Origin: Rugosimonospora africana | Lineage (GTDB): Bacteria; Actinomycetota; Actinomycetes; Mycobacteriales; Micromonosporaceae | Direction of reading: 5' to 3' | Length of the DNA stretch: 51,431 nucleotides | Assembly (NCBI RefSeq): GCF_016862975.1 | Contig: NZ_BONZ01000092.1 | Coordinates: 1 to 51,431 of the forward strand | Part shown: piece by piece, positions 7,774 through 17,963 of the stretch | Position numbering within the stretch: position 1 is the first letter of the stretch | Layout: each line of letters opens with the position of its first letter | Notes under the pieces: generated by a model | The model's database searches: none | What the model was told of the DNA's origin: nothing | The model's input: the letters and a program-made list of their open reading frames with translations, nothing else | Translations under genes and position numbers: made by a program

Positions 7774-9789
7774 ATGGCGGAAGTGCTGGATCTGGTGTGC
7801 GGGCCGGCGAGCCCGTTGCCGGAGACCTACCAGCGCTATCGTCTCGTCGCTCACCTGGGCTCCGGCGGCCAGGCCGAGGTTTACCGCGCGGTCCGGCTCT
7901 GCGGTGGAGTGGCCAGCGCGCCGATGACGGTCAAGGTGTTCCGAGTCGACCCAAAACGCCCGTTGGTTGACGAGCTTCGCTCCTGGGACAAGGGCGACGC
8001 GGCGCTGATGGACCTGAACAACCGCGGAGTGCTGGGCATCTGCCGGCGCGCCGACGGTTTCTACGGGCCTCCGCCGCACCGGCCCGGTGAGGCGCCCGAG
8101 CCCGGCAACGCGGTGCCCTATCAGATCTACGACTACCTGCACGGCGTGAACCTGCGGGTGTACCTGCTCTCGGCCGGAGCGGCCGGTCCCGGACCGAAGC
8201 TGAACGCGGTGACCGCGCTGCGTACCCTCGCCGGGGTCCTGCGTGAACTGCACCACCCCGGCGATCCGGGGGCGACTCCGGTGCTGCACATGGACGTCAA
8301 GCCGTCCAACGTGATGGTGCTGGCCAACGGCGAGGTGCGCCTGATCGACTTCACCGGGGCGCGATACTGGCGCACCGAGGAGATCACTCAGATCGCGTAC
8401 ACGCCGGAGTCGGGCGGGCCGGAGGCGCTGCACGGCCGGGTCGGGCCGGCGTACGACGTACACGGTTTCGGCGCTGTCGCCTACTTCATGGTCACCGGTT
8501 CGCTGCCGCGCGGTGAGCAGGCGCCACCGCCGGCCGCCCATCCGGCGCTGTCCGGCAAGCCGGCGCTGCGCGACGTCCTGCTCGCCCCGCTGGCCGACAA
8601 GCCCGGCGACCGGCCCTCGACCCTGGAGCTGGGCGCCTGGGTGGACCGGCTGGCCACGCTGGTACGGGCTGGATCCGCGCCGGAGACCGGGGTGGACTGG
8701 GCGGAGCCGGAGCAGGCGGTGACGGTACGGGCGGTCGGCCGCGCCGCGGTCGTGTCCGGCACCGAGACCGAGGCGTTCCAGCGCATCGAGCGGCTGGAGC
8801 GCGAGCTGGTCCAGCTGCGCTCCTCTCTGAACGGGGACCGGGTGCCGCCGGGCGGCCCACTGCTGGCCGCGGCGGCATACGCGGCGCATCCGCTGAACGG
8901 CCGGGCGGCCCAGGCGGCACCGGACGACCAGGCCGACAGGTCGCCGGGGTCGGACGCCGACCGGCCGGCGATGGCCGGCGCGGTCGTCGGTGGCGGCTCT
9001 CCGGCCGGTGCTCTGGGCGGTGATGCCCTGGGCGGTGGTGCGGCGGGCGGCGGTGCGATGGCTAACGGTGCGAAGGGCAACGGTGCGGTGGGCGGCAGTG
9101 CGGCCGGTGGATTGGCTGGCGGCGACGGCGCGGCCAACCCGACGATGGTCAACCCGACGATGGTCAACCCGACGGTGGTGAACCGGACTGTGGTCAACAA
9201 AGGCGGCAATCCGCACGGCGGCGGCCGGAACGCCGAGCCGTCCGGCGGTCCCGCGCCCACCCGGGTCGCCGGGGCGGGCGAGGGGCCGAACGCGGGCCAG
9301 CCGAATGCCCGCCAGCCACACGCGGGCCAGCCGAGCGCGGCGGAGCAGGCGATCCGCGGCCGGGCCTCGGTGGTGACGAAGCCGCCGCCCGGGCCGGACA
9401 CCAGCTCGTACCTGCCGGGGGATCCGCCGCGCCGGGACCGTGCGCCGATGAGCGAGCGGATGCGACTGCTCAAGCGCGGCGGCGGGTGGTCGTGGTTCGG
9501 CGGCATCGTCGCGTTCCTCGGCTGGAGCGTGTGGGCAATCGCCAACCGGGGACACAGCCTGTTCGTGCCGCTGCTCGAATTCGCCCTGGTGCTGCTCGTG
9601 GGCGCCGGCCTGTTCATCCTGCTCCGGCTGCTGGGCAGGCTGGTCGTGGAGCGGTGGATGGGCCGGCGGCGCCGTACCGCCCGGCTGGCTCATCTGGGTA
9701 CCGCGCTGTACCTGGTCGCGGTCGGGGTCGCGTACCTGGAACAGACGCCCTGGGTGATGGACATCGTGCACTGGGTGCAGCGCTCGTAG
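7774..9789 (+). CDS. atypical membrane-anchored serine/threonine protein kinase
   Basis: Kinase domain at residues 15-300: glycine loop LGSGGQAEVYRA, Lys in MTVKVF, and a catalytic loop HMDVKPSNV (about 172-180) where HRD is HMD, so it is a non-RD kinase. The Mg-binding DFG is DFTG (about 192). A long Gly/Ala/Asn/Pro-rich linker follows (about 330-550), with NPTMVNPTMVNPTVVN repeats from a 15-bp tandem unit. Three hydrophobic segments near the C-terminus (WFGGIVAFLGWSVWAI; LLEFALVLLVGAGLFILL; LYLVAVGVAYLEQTPW) anchor it with the kinase domain inside. Asp and Lys of the catalytic loop are kept, so activity is plausible. The ATG at 7774 has AGGGGG ten bases upstream; the GTG at 7765 is an alternative. 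Confidence 0.87.
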   Translation: MAEVLDLVCGPASPLPETYQRYRLVAHLGSGGQAEVYRAVRLCGGVASAPMTVKVFRVDPKRPLVDELRSWDKGDAALMDLNNRGVLGICRRADGFYGPPPHRPGEAPEPGNAVPYQIYDYLHGVNLRVYLLSAGAAGPGPKLNAVTALRTLAGVLRELHHPGDPGATPVLHMDVKPSNVMVLANGEVRLIDFTGARYWRTEEITQIAYTPESGGPEALHGRVGPAYDVHGFGAVAYFMVTGSLPRGEQAPPPAAHPALSGKPALRDVLLAPLADKPGDRPSTLELGAWVDRLATLVRAGSAPETGVDWAEPEQAVTVRAVGRAAVVSGTETEAFQRIERLERELVQLRSSLNGDRVPPGGPLLAAAAYAAHPLNGRAAQAAPDDQADRSPGSDADRPAMAGAVVGGGSPAGALGGDALGGGAAGGGAMANGAKGNGAVGGSAAGGLAGGDGAANPTMVNPTMVNPTVVNRTVVNKGGNPHGGGRNAEPSGGPAPTRVAGAGEGPNAGQPNARQPHAGQPSAAEQAIRGRASVVTKPPPGPDTSSYLPGDPPRRDRAPMSERMRLLKRGGGWSWFGGIVAFLGWSVWAIANRGHSLFVPLLEFALVLLVGAGLFILLRLLGRLVVERWMGRRRRTARLAHLGTALYLVAVGVAYLEQTPWVMDIVHWVQRS

Positions 9790-9886
9790 CGACCGGGAAG
9801 CGTGAGGCGTGCTCGTCTCCGCCACAACCCGGCTCCGGCTGCGCTCGCCCGGGAATCCTGTCGTACCCCGCGGATAGCCTCCGGCC

Positions 9887-10396
9887 ATGTCACCCGTACT
9901 GCTGATGATCGACGTACAGCGCAACATGCTCCAACCGCCCCTGCCGGTTCCGGCCGCCGGCTCGGTCGCCCCGGCCATCCGTGAGCTGCTGGATCGGGCC
10001 CGCGACGCCGGAGCCCAGGTCGTGCACGTGCGCAACAACGGCTCCGAAGACGACCCGGACGCGCCCGGCAGCGAGGGGTGGGAGCTGGTTCACCGGGTGC
10101 GCGACGGCGAGCCGGTGGTGGACAAGTGGGTGCCCGACTCGTTCGACGGCACCGGCCTCGACAAGCTTTTGCCGCCGGGTGCCCCGCTGATCGTGGTCGG
10201 CATGCAGAGCGAGTTCTGCGTGCAGTCCACCTGCCTGGCCGCGCGGGAGCGGGGCCACGAGGTGACCCTGGTGCACGACGCCCACGCGACCTATGACGAC
10301 GACGCGCCGGCGGCCGAGATCTCCCGCCGGGTCGAGGACGACCTGCGGGCCGTCGGCGTCATGGTGATCGGCAGCGAAGACGTCCGCTTCGACTGA
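9887..10396 (+). CDS. isochorismatase-fold cysteine hydrolase
   Basis: The 169-residue protein has the full catalytic triad of the nicotinamidase/isochorismatase family: Asp9 (LLMIDVQRN), Lys80 (VVDKWVPDSF) and Cys111 (MQSEFCVQST). The short length and lack of the zinc-site pattern of true nicotinamidases place it among small, unassigned cysteine hydrolases acting on amides or N-carbamoyl compounds. TAGCCT (9875-9880) lies exactly six bases before the ATG with no ribosome site, suggesting a leaderless mRNA. It is convergent with hypF, with a repetitive spacer between. Confidence 0.88.
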   Translation: MSPVLLMIDVQRNMLQPPLPVPAAGSVAPAIRELLDRARDAGAQVVHVRNNGSEDDPDAPGSEGWELVHRVRDGEPVVDKWVPDSFDGTGLDKLLPPGAPLIVVGMQSEFCVQSTCLAARERGHEVTLVHDAHATYDDDAPAAEISRRVEDDLRAVGVMVIGSEDVRFD

Positions 10397-10407
10397 TCCA
10401 CTGACTC

Positions 10408-10544
10408 AGGTCCGCTGGCTGGGGCCTGGCGGCTCGGCCCTGGCGGCTCGGGCCTGCTGGTTCGGGCGCGTCGGCTCGGTCCGCTGGCTCGGGCGCGTCG
10501 GCTCGGGTCGGTCGGTTGGGACGCGCTGGCTCGGGCCTGTCGGC
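10408..10544. repeat. degenerate GGCTCGGGC-type tandem repeat between convergent genes
   Basis: This spacer is built almost wholly from variants of CGGCTCGGGCGCGT and CTGGCTCGGGCCTG. A block of about 27 bp is repeated twice between about 10460 and 10515. It fills the gap between the cysteine hydrolase stop and the hypF stop, and no coding function is evident. Confidence 0.65.
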
Positions 10545-12959
10545 TCAGGTCGCCGCGGGCTGGATGACCTGCGCGTGATCGGGCATCCCCGGGGGCGAAG
10601 TGGTCGGCGCGCGGTCGGAGGGCGCCGTGCGCCGCGAGGCGCGATCCAGCGCGGCGGCCACGGCCGCCTGTCCCAGGCTGATCCCACCGTCGTTCGGCGG
10701 TACCCGGGAATGGGTCAGCACCTCGAAGCCCGCCGCGGACAGCCGGGAGACCGCGCGGTCCAGCAACAACAGGTTCTGGAAGACGCCGCCGGACAGCGCG
10801 ACGGTGGCCAGCCCCGACGCGTCGCGCAGCACCGCGCAGGCCCGCACGATCGCGTCCACCATCCCGTTGTGGAAGCGGGCCGCGATGATCCCGGGCGCCA
10901 CCCCGGCGGTGAGGTCCGCGGCAGCCGCCCGGATCAGGTCGACCCCGGCGATCAGCAGCGGCTCGCCGGGTTCGATCCCGGCACGGTAGGCGCCGTCTTC
11001 GGCCCGGTCGGTGCGCTGCTCCAGTTCGATGGCGGCCTGACCCTCGTAGTTCGCCGTGTCGCGCACGCCGATCAGCGCGGCCACCGCGTCGAACAGCCGA
11101 CCTGCGCTGGAGGTCGGCGGCGAGTTCAGGCCGCCGCGGCCGAGGGCGGCCACCTGCCGCCAGCTTCCGTCGTGCCGGCGCAGCAGGTCGAGCCCGTCCG
11201 GCGGCGCACCGGCGAACGCCGAGTCCAGGTACGCGACCGCCATGCGCCACGGATGCCGGATCGCGGCCGCGCCGCCGGGCAGCGGTACCGGGGCGAAGTG
11301 CCCGGCCCGGGTGAAGCCGGCCAGGTCGGCGATCAGCAGCTCGCCGCCCCAGATGGTGCCGTCGGTGCCGTACCCGGTGCCGTCGAAGGCGACGCCGATG
11401 ACCGGGCCGGGGTGCCCGTTGTCGGCCAGGCACGACGCGATGTGCGCGTGGTGGTGCTGCACCGCCACCCGGTCGGTGACCTCGTGCTCCAGCGCGTACT
11501 TGGTGGACAGGTACTCCGGGTGCGGGTCGTACGCGATGACCGCCGGCGTCACGTCGAACAGCCGGCGGAAGTGCTCGATCCCCTCGGCGTACGAGCGCAG
11601 GGTCGGGTAGTTCTCCAGGTCGCCGATGTGCTGCGAGACGACCGCGTGCCGGCCCCGGGCCAGGCAGAACGTGTTCTTCAGCTCGGCGCCGCAGGCGAGC
11701 ACCGGCCGGGGTGTGTCCCAGGCCAGGCGTACCGGCTCCGGCGCGTACCCCCGGGATCTCCGGAGAAGCATCGGCCGGTCGCGGAACGCCCGTACCACGG
11801 AGTCGTCGGTACGCACGTGGACCGGCCGGTCGTGGGTGAGGAACGTGTCGGCGATCGGCGCCAGCCGGGTGGCGGCGTCCGTGTCGCCGTACGCGATCGG
11901 CTCATCGGAGACGTTGCCGCTGGTGAGCACGATCGGGCCGGCGGCGTGCCGGAGCAGCAGGTGGTGCAGCGGGGTGTACGGCAGCAGCACGCCCAGCGCC
12001 CGGTTGCCCGGCGCGACCGGCCCCGCGACGCCTCCATTGCCCCGCCGATCCATCAGGACGATCGGCCCGGCCCGGCTGACCAGCAGCGCTTCGCTCACCG
12101 GGTCGACCTCGCACAGCCGCCGTGCGGTGGCCAGGTCGGGCACCATGACCGCGAACGGCTTGTCCTCGCGGTGCTTGCGCGAGCGCAGCCGGCCCGCCGC
12201 CTCCGGATCCGTCGCGGAGCACGCGAGGTGGTACCCGCCCAGCCCCTTGACGGCGAGGATCCGCCCGGCCCGCAGTGCCCCGGCCGCGCCGGCGATCGGG
12301 TCGCCGGGCAGCGGCGAGCCCGCCGCGTCGCGCAGCACCAGTGCCGGGCCGCAGTCCGGGCAGCAGGTCGGTTGGGCGTGGAAGCGCCGGTCGGCCGGGT
12401 CGTGGTATTCCGCGGTACAGGCCGGGCACATCGGGAAGCCGGCCATCGTGGTCAGCGGCCGGTCGTACGGCACGCCGCGCACGATCGTGAACCGGGGGCC
12501 GCAGTTGGTGCAGTTGATGAACGGGTACCGGTACCGCCGGTCGGCCGGGTCGTCCAGCTCGCGGAGGCAGTCGGCGCAGGTGGCGGAGTCCGCGGAGATG
12601 AGCGTGGCGGCGGTACCGGCCCGGTCGCTGGCCACGATCGCGAAGCCGCGGGTGTCGGTCGGCGGCATCGGCTCGGTCGCCACCCGGTCGACGACCGACA
12701 GCGGCGGCGCCAGCCGGCGCAGCGCGGCCAGGAACTCCTCGACGGTCTCGACCGGCCCCTCGACCTCGATGAAGACCCCGGAGACGTCGTTGCCGACGTG
12801 CCCGGCAAGGCGCAGCTTCGTGGCCAGGGTGTGCACGAACGGCCGGAAGCCGACGCCCTGCACGATGCCCTCGACCCGGACCCGCAGCCGGACGGTGCTG
12901 CCCACGCCGCCGATCTCCGCGCCGCCGATCTCCACGCCGCCAGTCTCGCGCCTGACCAC
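10545..12959 (-). CDS. hypF: HypF carbamoyltransferase ([NiFe] hydrogenase maturation)
   Basis: HypF makes the thiocarbamate on HypE from carbamoyl phosphate, the source of the CN ligands of [NiFe] hydrogenase. Domains in order: acylphosphatase-like (VEGIVQGVGFRPFV, near residues 28-41), two C4 zinc fingers (CADCLREL...CTNCGP and CPACTAEY...CCPDCGP), a YrdC-like nucleotide domain (about 205-390), and a Kae1-like domain with the metal motif VQHHHAHIASC and FDGTGYGTDG. The length (804 aa) is normal. The first 18 codons are a GG-V/A-EIGG repeat; the GTG at 12905, with GGAG upstream, may be the real start. No other hyp or hydrogenase gene is in the window. The C-terminus ends in an Ala/Thr/Ser/Pro-rich tail. 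Confidence 0.95.
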   Translation of the reverse strand: MVRRETGGVEIGGAEIGGVGSTVRLRVRVEGIVQGVGFRPFVHTLATKLRLAGHVGNDVSGVFIEVEGPVETVEEFLAALRRLAPPLSVVDRVATEPMPPTDTRGFAIVASDRAGTAATLISADSATCADCLRELDDPADRRYRYPFINCTNCGPRFTIVRGVPYDRPLTTMAGFPMCPACTAEYHDPADRRFHAQPTCCPDCGPALVLRDAAGSPLPGDPIAGAAGALRAGRILAVKGLGGYHLACSATDPEAAGRLRSRKHREDKPFAVMVPDLATARRLCEVDPVSEALLVSRAGPIVLMDRRGNGGVAGPVAPGNRALGVLLPYTPLHHLLLRHAAGPIVLTSGNVSDEPIAYGDTDAATRLAPIADTFLTHDRPVHVRTDDSVVRAFRDRPMLLRRSRGYAPEPVRLAWDTPRPVLACGAELKNTFCLARGRHAVVSQHIGDLENYPTLRSYAEGIEHFRRLFDVTPAVIAYDPHPEYLSTKYALEHEVTDRVAVQHHHAHIASCLADNGHPGPVIGVAFDGTGYGTDGTIWGGELLIADLAGFTRAGHFAPVPLPGGAAAIRHPWRMAVAYLDSAFAGAPPDGLDLLRRHDGSWRQVAALGRGGLNSPPTSSAGRLFDAVAALIGVRDTANYEGQAAIELEQRTDRAEDGAYRAGIEPGEPLLIAGVDLIRAAAADLTAGVAPGIIAARFHNGMVDAIVRACAVLRDASGLATVALSGGVFQNLLLLDRAVSRLSAAGFEVLTHSRVPPNDGGISLGQAAVAAALDRASRRTAPSDRAPTTSPPGMPDHAQVIQPAAT

Positions 12960-13147
12960 GGCCGGCGTCCGCCAGACACGGTAGGTAGCGTGACGGACAC
13001 GATAAATACATGATCGACGTCTGGACTTGTCTGGCAGGCGACTTACGCTATCCGAATCTGGCTGGGGGCGCGGCCGCGCCGGGATGAAGGAGGTCGACCG
13101 CCGGGCCGACGTCGCCGGACACTCGGGTAGGCGATGGGAGGACGGCC

Positions 13148-13990
13148 GTGGCCGATGTCATTCGAGCCGCTCTGGTCCAGGCCAGTTGGACCGGCGACAA
13201 GGAATCCATGATCAAAGCCCACGAGGAGTACGCCCGGCAGGCCGCCGCGCAGGGCGCGAAGGTGATGTGTTTCCAGGAGCTGTTCTACGGGCCGTACTTC
13301 TGCCAGGTACAGGACCCGAAGTATTACGCGTACGCCGAGTCGGTACCGGGGCCGACCGTCGAGCGGTTCGCGGCGCTCGCCGCCGAGCTGGGCATGGTAC
13401 TGATCGTGCCGGTGTACGAGCAGGAGCAGCCCGGCATCCTGTACAACACGGCCGCGGTGATCGACGCCGACGGGCGGTACCTCGGCAAGTACCGCAAGAC
13501 GCACATTCCGCAGGTCAAAGGATTCTGGGAGAAGTTCTACTTCCGTCCCGGCAACCTCGGGTACCCGGTGTTCGACACCGCGGTCGGCAGGATCGGCGTC
13601 TACATCTGCTATGACCGGCACTTTCCCGAGGGCTGGCGGGCGCTGGGCCTGGCCGGGGCGAAGATCGTGTTCAACCCGTCGGCGACCAGCCGGGGCCTGT
13701 CGGCCTACCTGTGGAAGCTGGAGCAACCGGCCTCCGCGGTGGCCAACGAGTACTTCATCGGCGCGATCAACCGGATCGGCATCGAGGCCGACCTCGGCGA
13801 CGACGACTTCTACGGCACGTCCTACTTCGTCGATCCGGAGGGCAAGTTCGTCGGCGACGTGGCCAGCGCGCACGAGCCCGAGCTGGTGGTCCGAGACCTG
13901 TCGATGGACCTGCTGGCCGAGGTACGCGACCGGTGGGCGTTCTACCGGGACCGCCGGCCCGACGCGTACGAGGGGCTGGTGAAGCCGTGA
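13148..13990 (+). CDS. N-carbamoyl-beta-alanine amidohydrolase (beta-ureidopropionase), nitrilase superfamily
   Basis: Hydrolyses N-carbamoyl-beta-amino acids to the beta-amino acid, CO2 and ammonia, the last ring-nitrogen step of reductive pyrimidine breakdown. The nitrilase-fold triad is visible: Glu44 (CFQELFYGPYF), Lys117 (GKYRKTHIPQ) and Cys154 (VYICYDRHFPEGW). FWEKFYFRPG and the SATSRGLSAYLWKLEQPA stretch are typical of the carbamoylase branch. GGGAGG lies six bases before the GTG. Its stop overlaps the GTG start of the dihydropyrimidinase gene, so the two are translationally coupled; this context sets its assignment above other amidases. Confidence 0.9.
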   Translation: MADVIRAALVQASWTGDKESMIKAHEEYARQAAAQGAKVMCFQELFYGPYFCQVQDPKYYAYAESVPGPTVERFAALAAELGMVLIVPVYEQEQPGILYNTAAVIDADGRYLGKYRKTHIPQVKGFWEKFYFRPGNLGYPVFDTAVGRIGVYICYDRHFPEGWRALGLAGAKIVFNPSATSRGLSAYLWKLEQPASAVANEYFIGAINRIGIEADLGDDDFYGTSYFVDPEGKFVGDVASAHEPELVVRDLSMDLLAEVRDRWAFYRDRRPDAYEGLVKP

Positions 13991-15456
13991 GCACTGTTGA
14001 TTCCGGCGACCGGCCGCTTGACCGCGGCGTCTCGTCCCTCAACGCCGCTGGCGGCCGGACACTCCTGATCACCGGCGGAACGGTCGTCGGGGTGACCGGT
14101 GCCGTCGAGGCCGACGTGCTCGTCGACGGCGAGACCATCGCGGAGATCGTCCAGCCCGGCCGCATCCCGGTGGCCGACCGGGTGCTCGACGCGACCGGGA
14201 AGTACGTGATCCCGGGCGGCATCGACGTACACACCCACATGCAGTTGCCGTTCGGCGGAACGTTCGCGAGCGACACCTTCTCCACCGGCACCCGGGCCGC
14301 GGCGTTCGGCGGCACCACCACGATCATCGACTTCGCCGTGCAGCGCACCGGCGAGGTGGTCCAGGACGGGCTGGCCGCCTGGCACGCCAAGGCCGCCGGC
14401 GAGTGCTTCGTGGACTACGGATTCCACATGATCCTCGGTGGCGTCGACGAGGACGCGCTCAAGGCGATGGACCAGCTGGTCGCCGACGAGGGCGTCACGA
14501 GCTTCAAGCTGTTCATGGCGTACCCGGGCGTGTTCTACAGCGACGACGGGCAGATCCTGCGGGCCATGCAGCGGGCGCGGGACAACGGCGCGGTCATCAT
14601 GATGCACGCGGAGAACGGCATCGCCATCGACGTGCTGGTCCAGCAGGCGTTGGCCCGGGGCGAGACCGACCCGGTGTACCACGGCATCACCCGTCCGCCC
14701 GAGCTGGAGGCCGAGGCCACCCACCGGGCGATCGTGCTGGCCGGCGTCGCCAGGGACTGCCCGCTGTACTTCGTGCACCTGTCCGCCAGCGGTGCGCTGG
14801 AGCAGGTGGCCGCCGCCCGGGACGCCGGGCGCAACGTGTTCGCCGAGACCTGTCCGCAGTACCTGTACCTGACGCTGGAGGATCAGCTCGGCGCACCCGG
14901 CTTCGAAGGCGCGAAGTGGGTGGCCTCGCCGCCGCTGCGCAGCGGGCACGAGTCGCACCGGGCCGACCTGTGGAAGGGGCTGCGCAGCAACGACCTGGCC
15001 GTGGTCTCCACCGACCACTGCCCGTTCTGCATGAAGGAGCAGAAGGAACTCGGGCTGGGCGACTTCTCGAAGATCCCCAACGGGATCGGCACCGTCGAGC
15101 ACCGGGTGGACCTGGTGTACCAGGGCGTGGTGGACGGCAAGCTGTCGGTGCAGCGGTGGGTGGAGACCATCGCCACCACGCCGGCCCGGATGTTCGGCCT
15201 GTACCCGCGCAAGGGCGTCATCGCACCCGGCTCGGACGCCGACATCGTGCTCTACGACCCGAACGGGCGCACCACGATCGGCGTCGCGAGCCACCACATG
15301 AACCTGGACCACTCGGCGTGGGAGGGGTACGAGATCGCCGGCCGGGTGGACACCGTGGTGTCCCGCGGTGAGGTGATCGTCGACGGTACCGGGCTGCACG
15401 CGACCAAGGGACGCGGCCGGTACCTGCGCCGTGGCCTGTCCTCCTACCTGTTGTGA
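13987..15456 (+). CDS. hydA: dihydropyrimidinase (D-hydantoinase)
   Basis: Cyclic amidohydrolase that opens dihydrouracil or dihydrothymine to the N-carbamoyl-beta-amino acid used by the enzyme encoded upstream. Binuclear zinc ligands are visible: His82 and His84 (DVHTHMQ), the carboxylated Lys174 (SFKLFMAYPG), further His in the MHAENG and FVHLSASG segments, and Asp343 (STDHCPFC). The length of 489 residues is normal. The GTG at 13987 overlaps the preceding stop (GTGA), and the N-terminal 22 residues before LLITGGTVV are a short non-conserved lead. It is the second gene of a five-gene operon. Confidence 0.94.
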   Translation: MSTVDSGDRPLDRGVSSLNAAGGRTLLITGGTVVGVTGAVEADVLVDGETIAEIVQPGRIPVADRVLDATGKYVIPGGIDVHTHMQLPFGGTFASDTFSTGTRAAAFGGTTTIIDFAVQRTGEVVQDGLAAWHAKAAGECFVDYGFHMILGGVDEDALKAMDQLVADEGVTSFKLFMAYPGVFYSDDGQILRAMQRARDNGAVIMMHAENGIAIDVLVQQALARGETDPVYHGITRPPELEAEATHRAIVLAGVARDCPLYFVHLSASGALEQVAAARDAGRNVFAETCPQYLYLTLEDQLGAPGFEGAKWVASPPLRSGHESHRADLWKGLRSNDLAVVSTDHCPFCMKEQKELGLGDFSKIPNGIGTVEHRVDLVYQGVVDGKLSVQRWVETIATTPARMFGLYPRKGVIAPGSDADIVLYDPNGRTTIGVASHHMNLDHSAWEGYEIAGRVDTVVSRGEVIVDGTGLHATKGRGRYLRRGLSSYLL

Positions 15457-15466
15457 TGGTGTTCGC

Positions 15467-16948
<1,482 letters not shown>

Positions 16949-16952
16949 GCGC

Positions 16953-17963
16953 ATGGACCTCGGTGTCGTGTTCCAGCTCGACCCGCCGGCCGGCGACGTG
17001 ATCCGGCTCGCCCGGATGGCCGAGGGGTACGGGTTCAGCCACGTCTGGACGTTCGACTCGCACCTGCTGTGGCAGGAGCCGTTCGTCATCTACAGCCAGA
17101 TCCTGGCGGGCACGTCGAGGGTGACGGTCGGGCCGATGGTCACCAACCCGGGCACCCGGGACGCGACCGTGACGGCGTCGCTGTTCGCCACGCTCAACGA
17201 CATGTTCGGCAACCGGACGATCTGCGGCATCGGCCGGGGCGACTCGGCCCTGCGTACGCTCGGGCTGCCGCCGGGCAACCTGACCGACCTGCGGGAGAGC
17301 GTACGGGTGATCCGCGAGTTGGCCAACGGTCGCCCGGTCACGTACCGGGGCCGTGAGCTGCACTTCCCGTGGGTACGCGACAGCCGCCTGGAGGTCTGGG
17401 TGGCCGCGTACGGGCCGAAGGCGCTCACGCTGGCCGGGGAGGTGGGCGACGGGTACATCCTGCAGCTGGCCGATCCGGACATCGCGGCATGGATGATCGA
17501 TTCGGTGCGTTCGGCGGCCGAGCGGGCCGGCCGAGACCCACGGGCGGTGAAGTTCTGTGTCGCGGCACCCGCGTACGTCGGCGACGACATCGCCCACCAG
17601 CGGGAGCAGACCCGCTGGTTCGGCGGCATGGTGGGCAACCACGTCGCGGACATCGTGACCCGGTACGGTGCGACTGGTGCGGTTCCGTCCGCGTTGACCG
17701 ACTACATCCGGGACCGGCAGGGGTACGACTACGCGGAGCACGGGCGTGCCGGCAACACGCACACCGATTTTGTGCCCGACGATATCGTGGACCGGTTCTG
17801 TGTCCTCGGACCGGTGCCGGCCCACCTGGCCCGGCTGCGGACGCTACAGGAGTTGGGCGTCGACCAGTTCGCGATCTACCTCCAGCACGACGACAAGGAG
17901 CACACGCTGAACGAGTACGGCGAGCACATCGTGCCGGAGTTGGCGCCGAAGGTCGCGGCATGA
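16953..17963 (+). CDS. LLM-class F420-type oxidoreductase (TIGR03842/CPS_4043-like)
   Basis: The 336-residue TIM-barrel protein belongs to the bacterial luciferase-like group that uses F420 (Mer/FGD type) or flavin. Visible family marks are MDLGVVFQLDPPAGDVIRLA at the N-terminus, VGPMVTNPGTRD (the non-prolyl cis-peptide region), GIGRGDSALRTLG, VWVAAYGPKALTLAGEVGDG and the C-terminal DQFAIYLQHDD. I recall this subfamily sitting next to dihydropyrimidinase genes in other actinobacteria. Here it follows mmsA by four bases with a GAGGTGAG site, so it probably acts in the same pathway; reducing uracil or thymine in place of a dihydropyrimidine dehydrogenase is my inference. Confidence 0.86.
   Translation: MDLGVVFQLDPPAGDVIRLARMAEGYGFSHVWTFDSHLLWQEPFVIYSQILAGTSRVTVGPMVTNPGTRDATVTASLFATLNDMFGNRTICGIGRGDSALRTLGLPPGNLTDLRESVRVIRELANGRPVTYRGRELHFPWVRDSRLEVWVAAYGPKALTLAGEVGDGYILQLADPDIAAWMIDSVRSAAERAGRDPRAVKFCVAAPAYVGDDIAHQREQTRWFGGMVGNHVADIVTRYGATGAVPSALTDYIRDRQGYDYAEHGRAGNTHTDFVPDDIVDRFCVLGPVPAHLARLRTLQELGVDQFAIYLQHDDKEHTLNEYGEHIVPELAPKVAA

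Noticed and set aside
10575-13013. 812-codon plus-strand frame opposite hypF
   Set aside because: Typical GC-rich shadow with Arg/Gly/Val-biased composition; the minus frame has all HypF domains.
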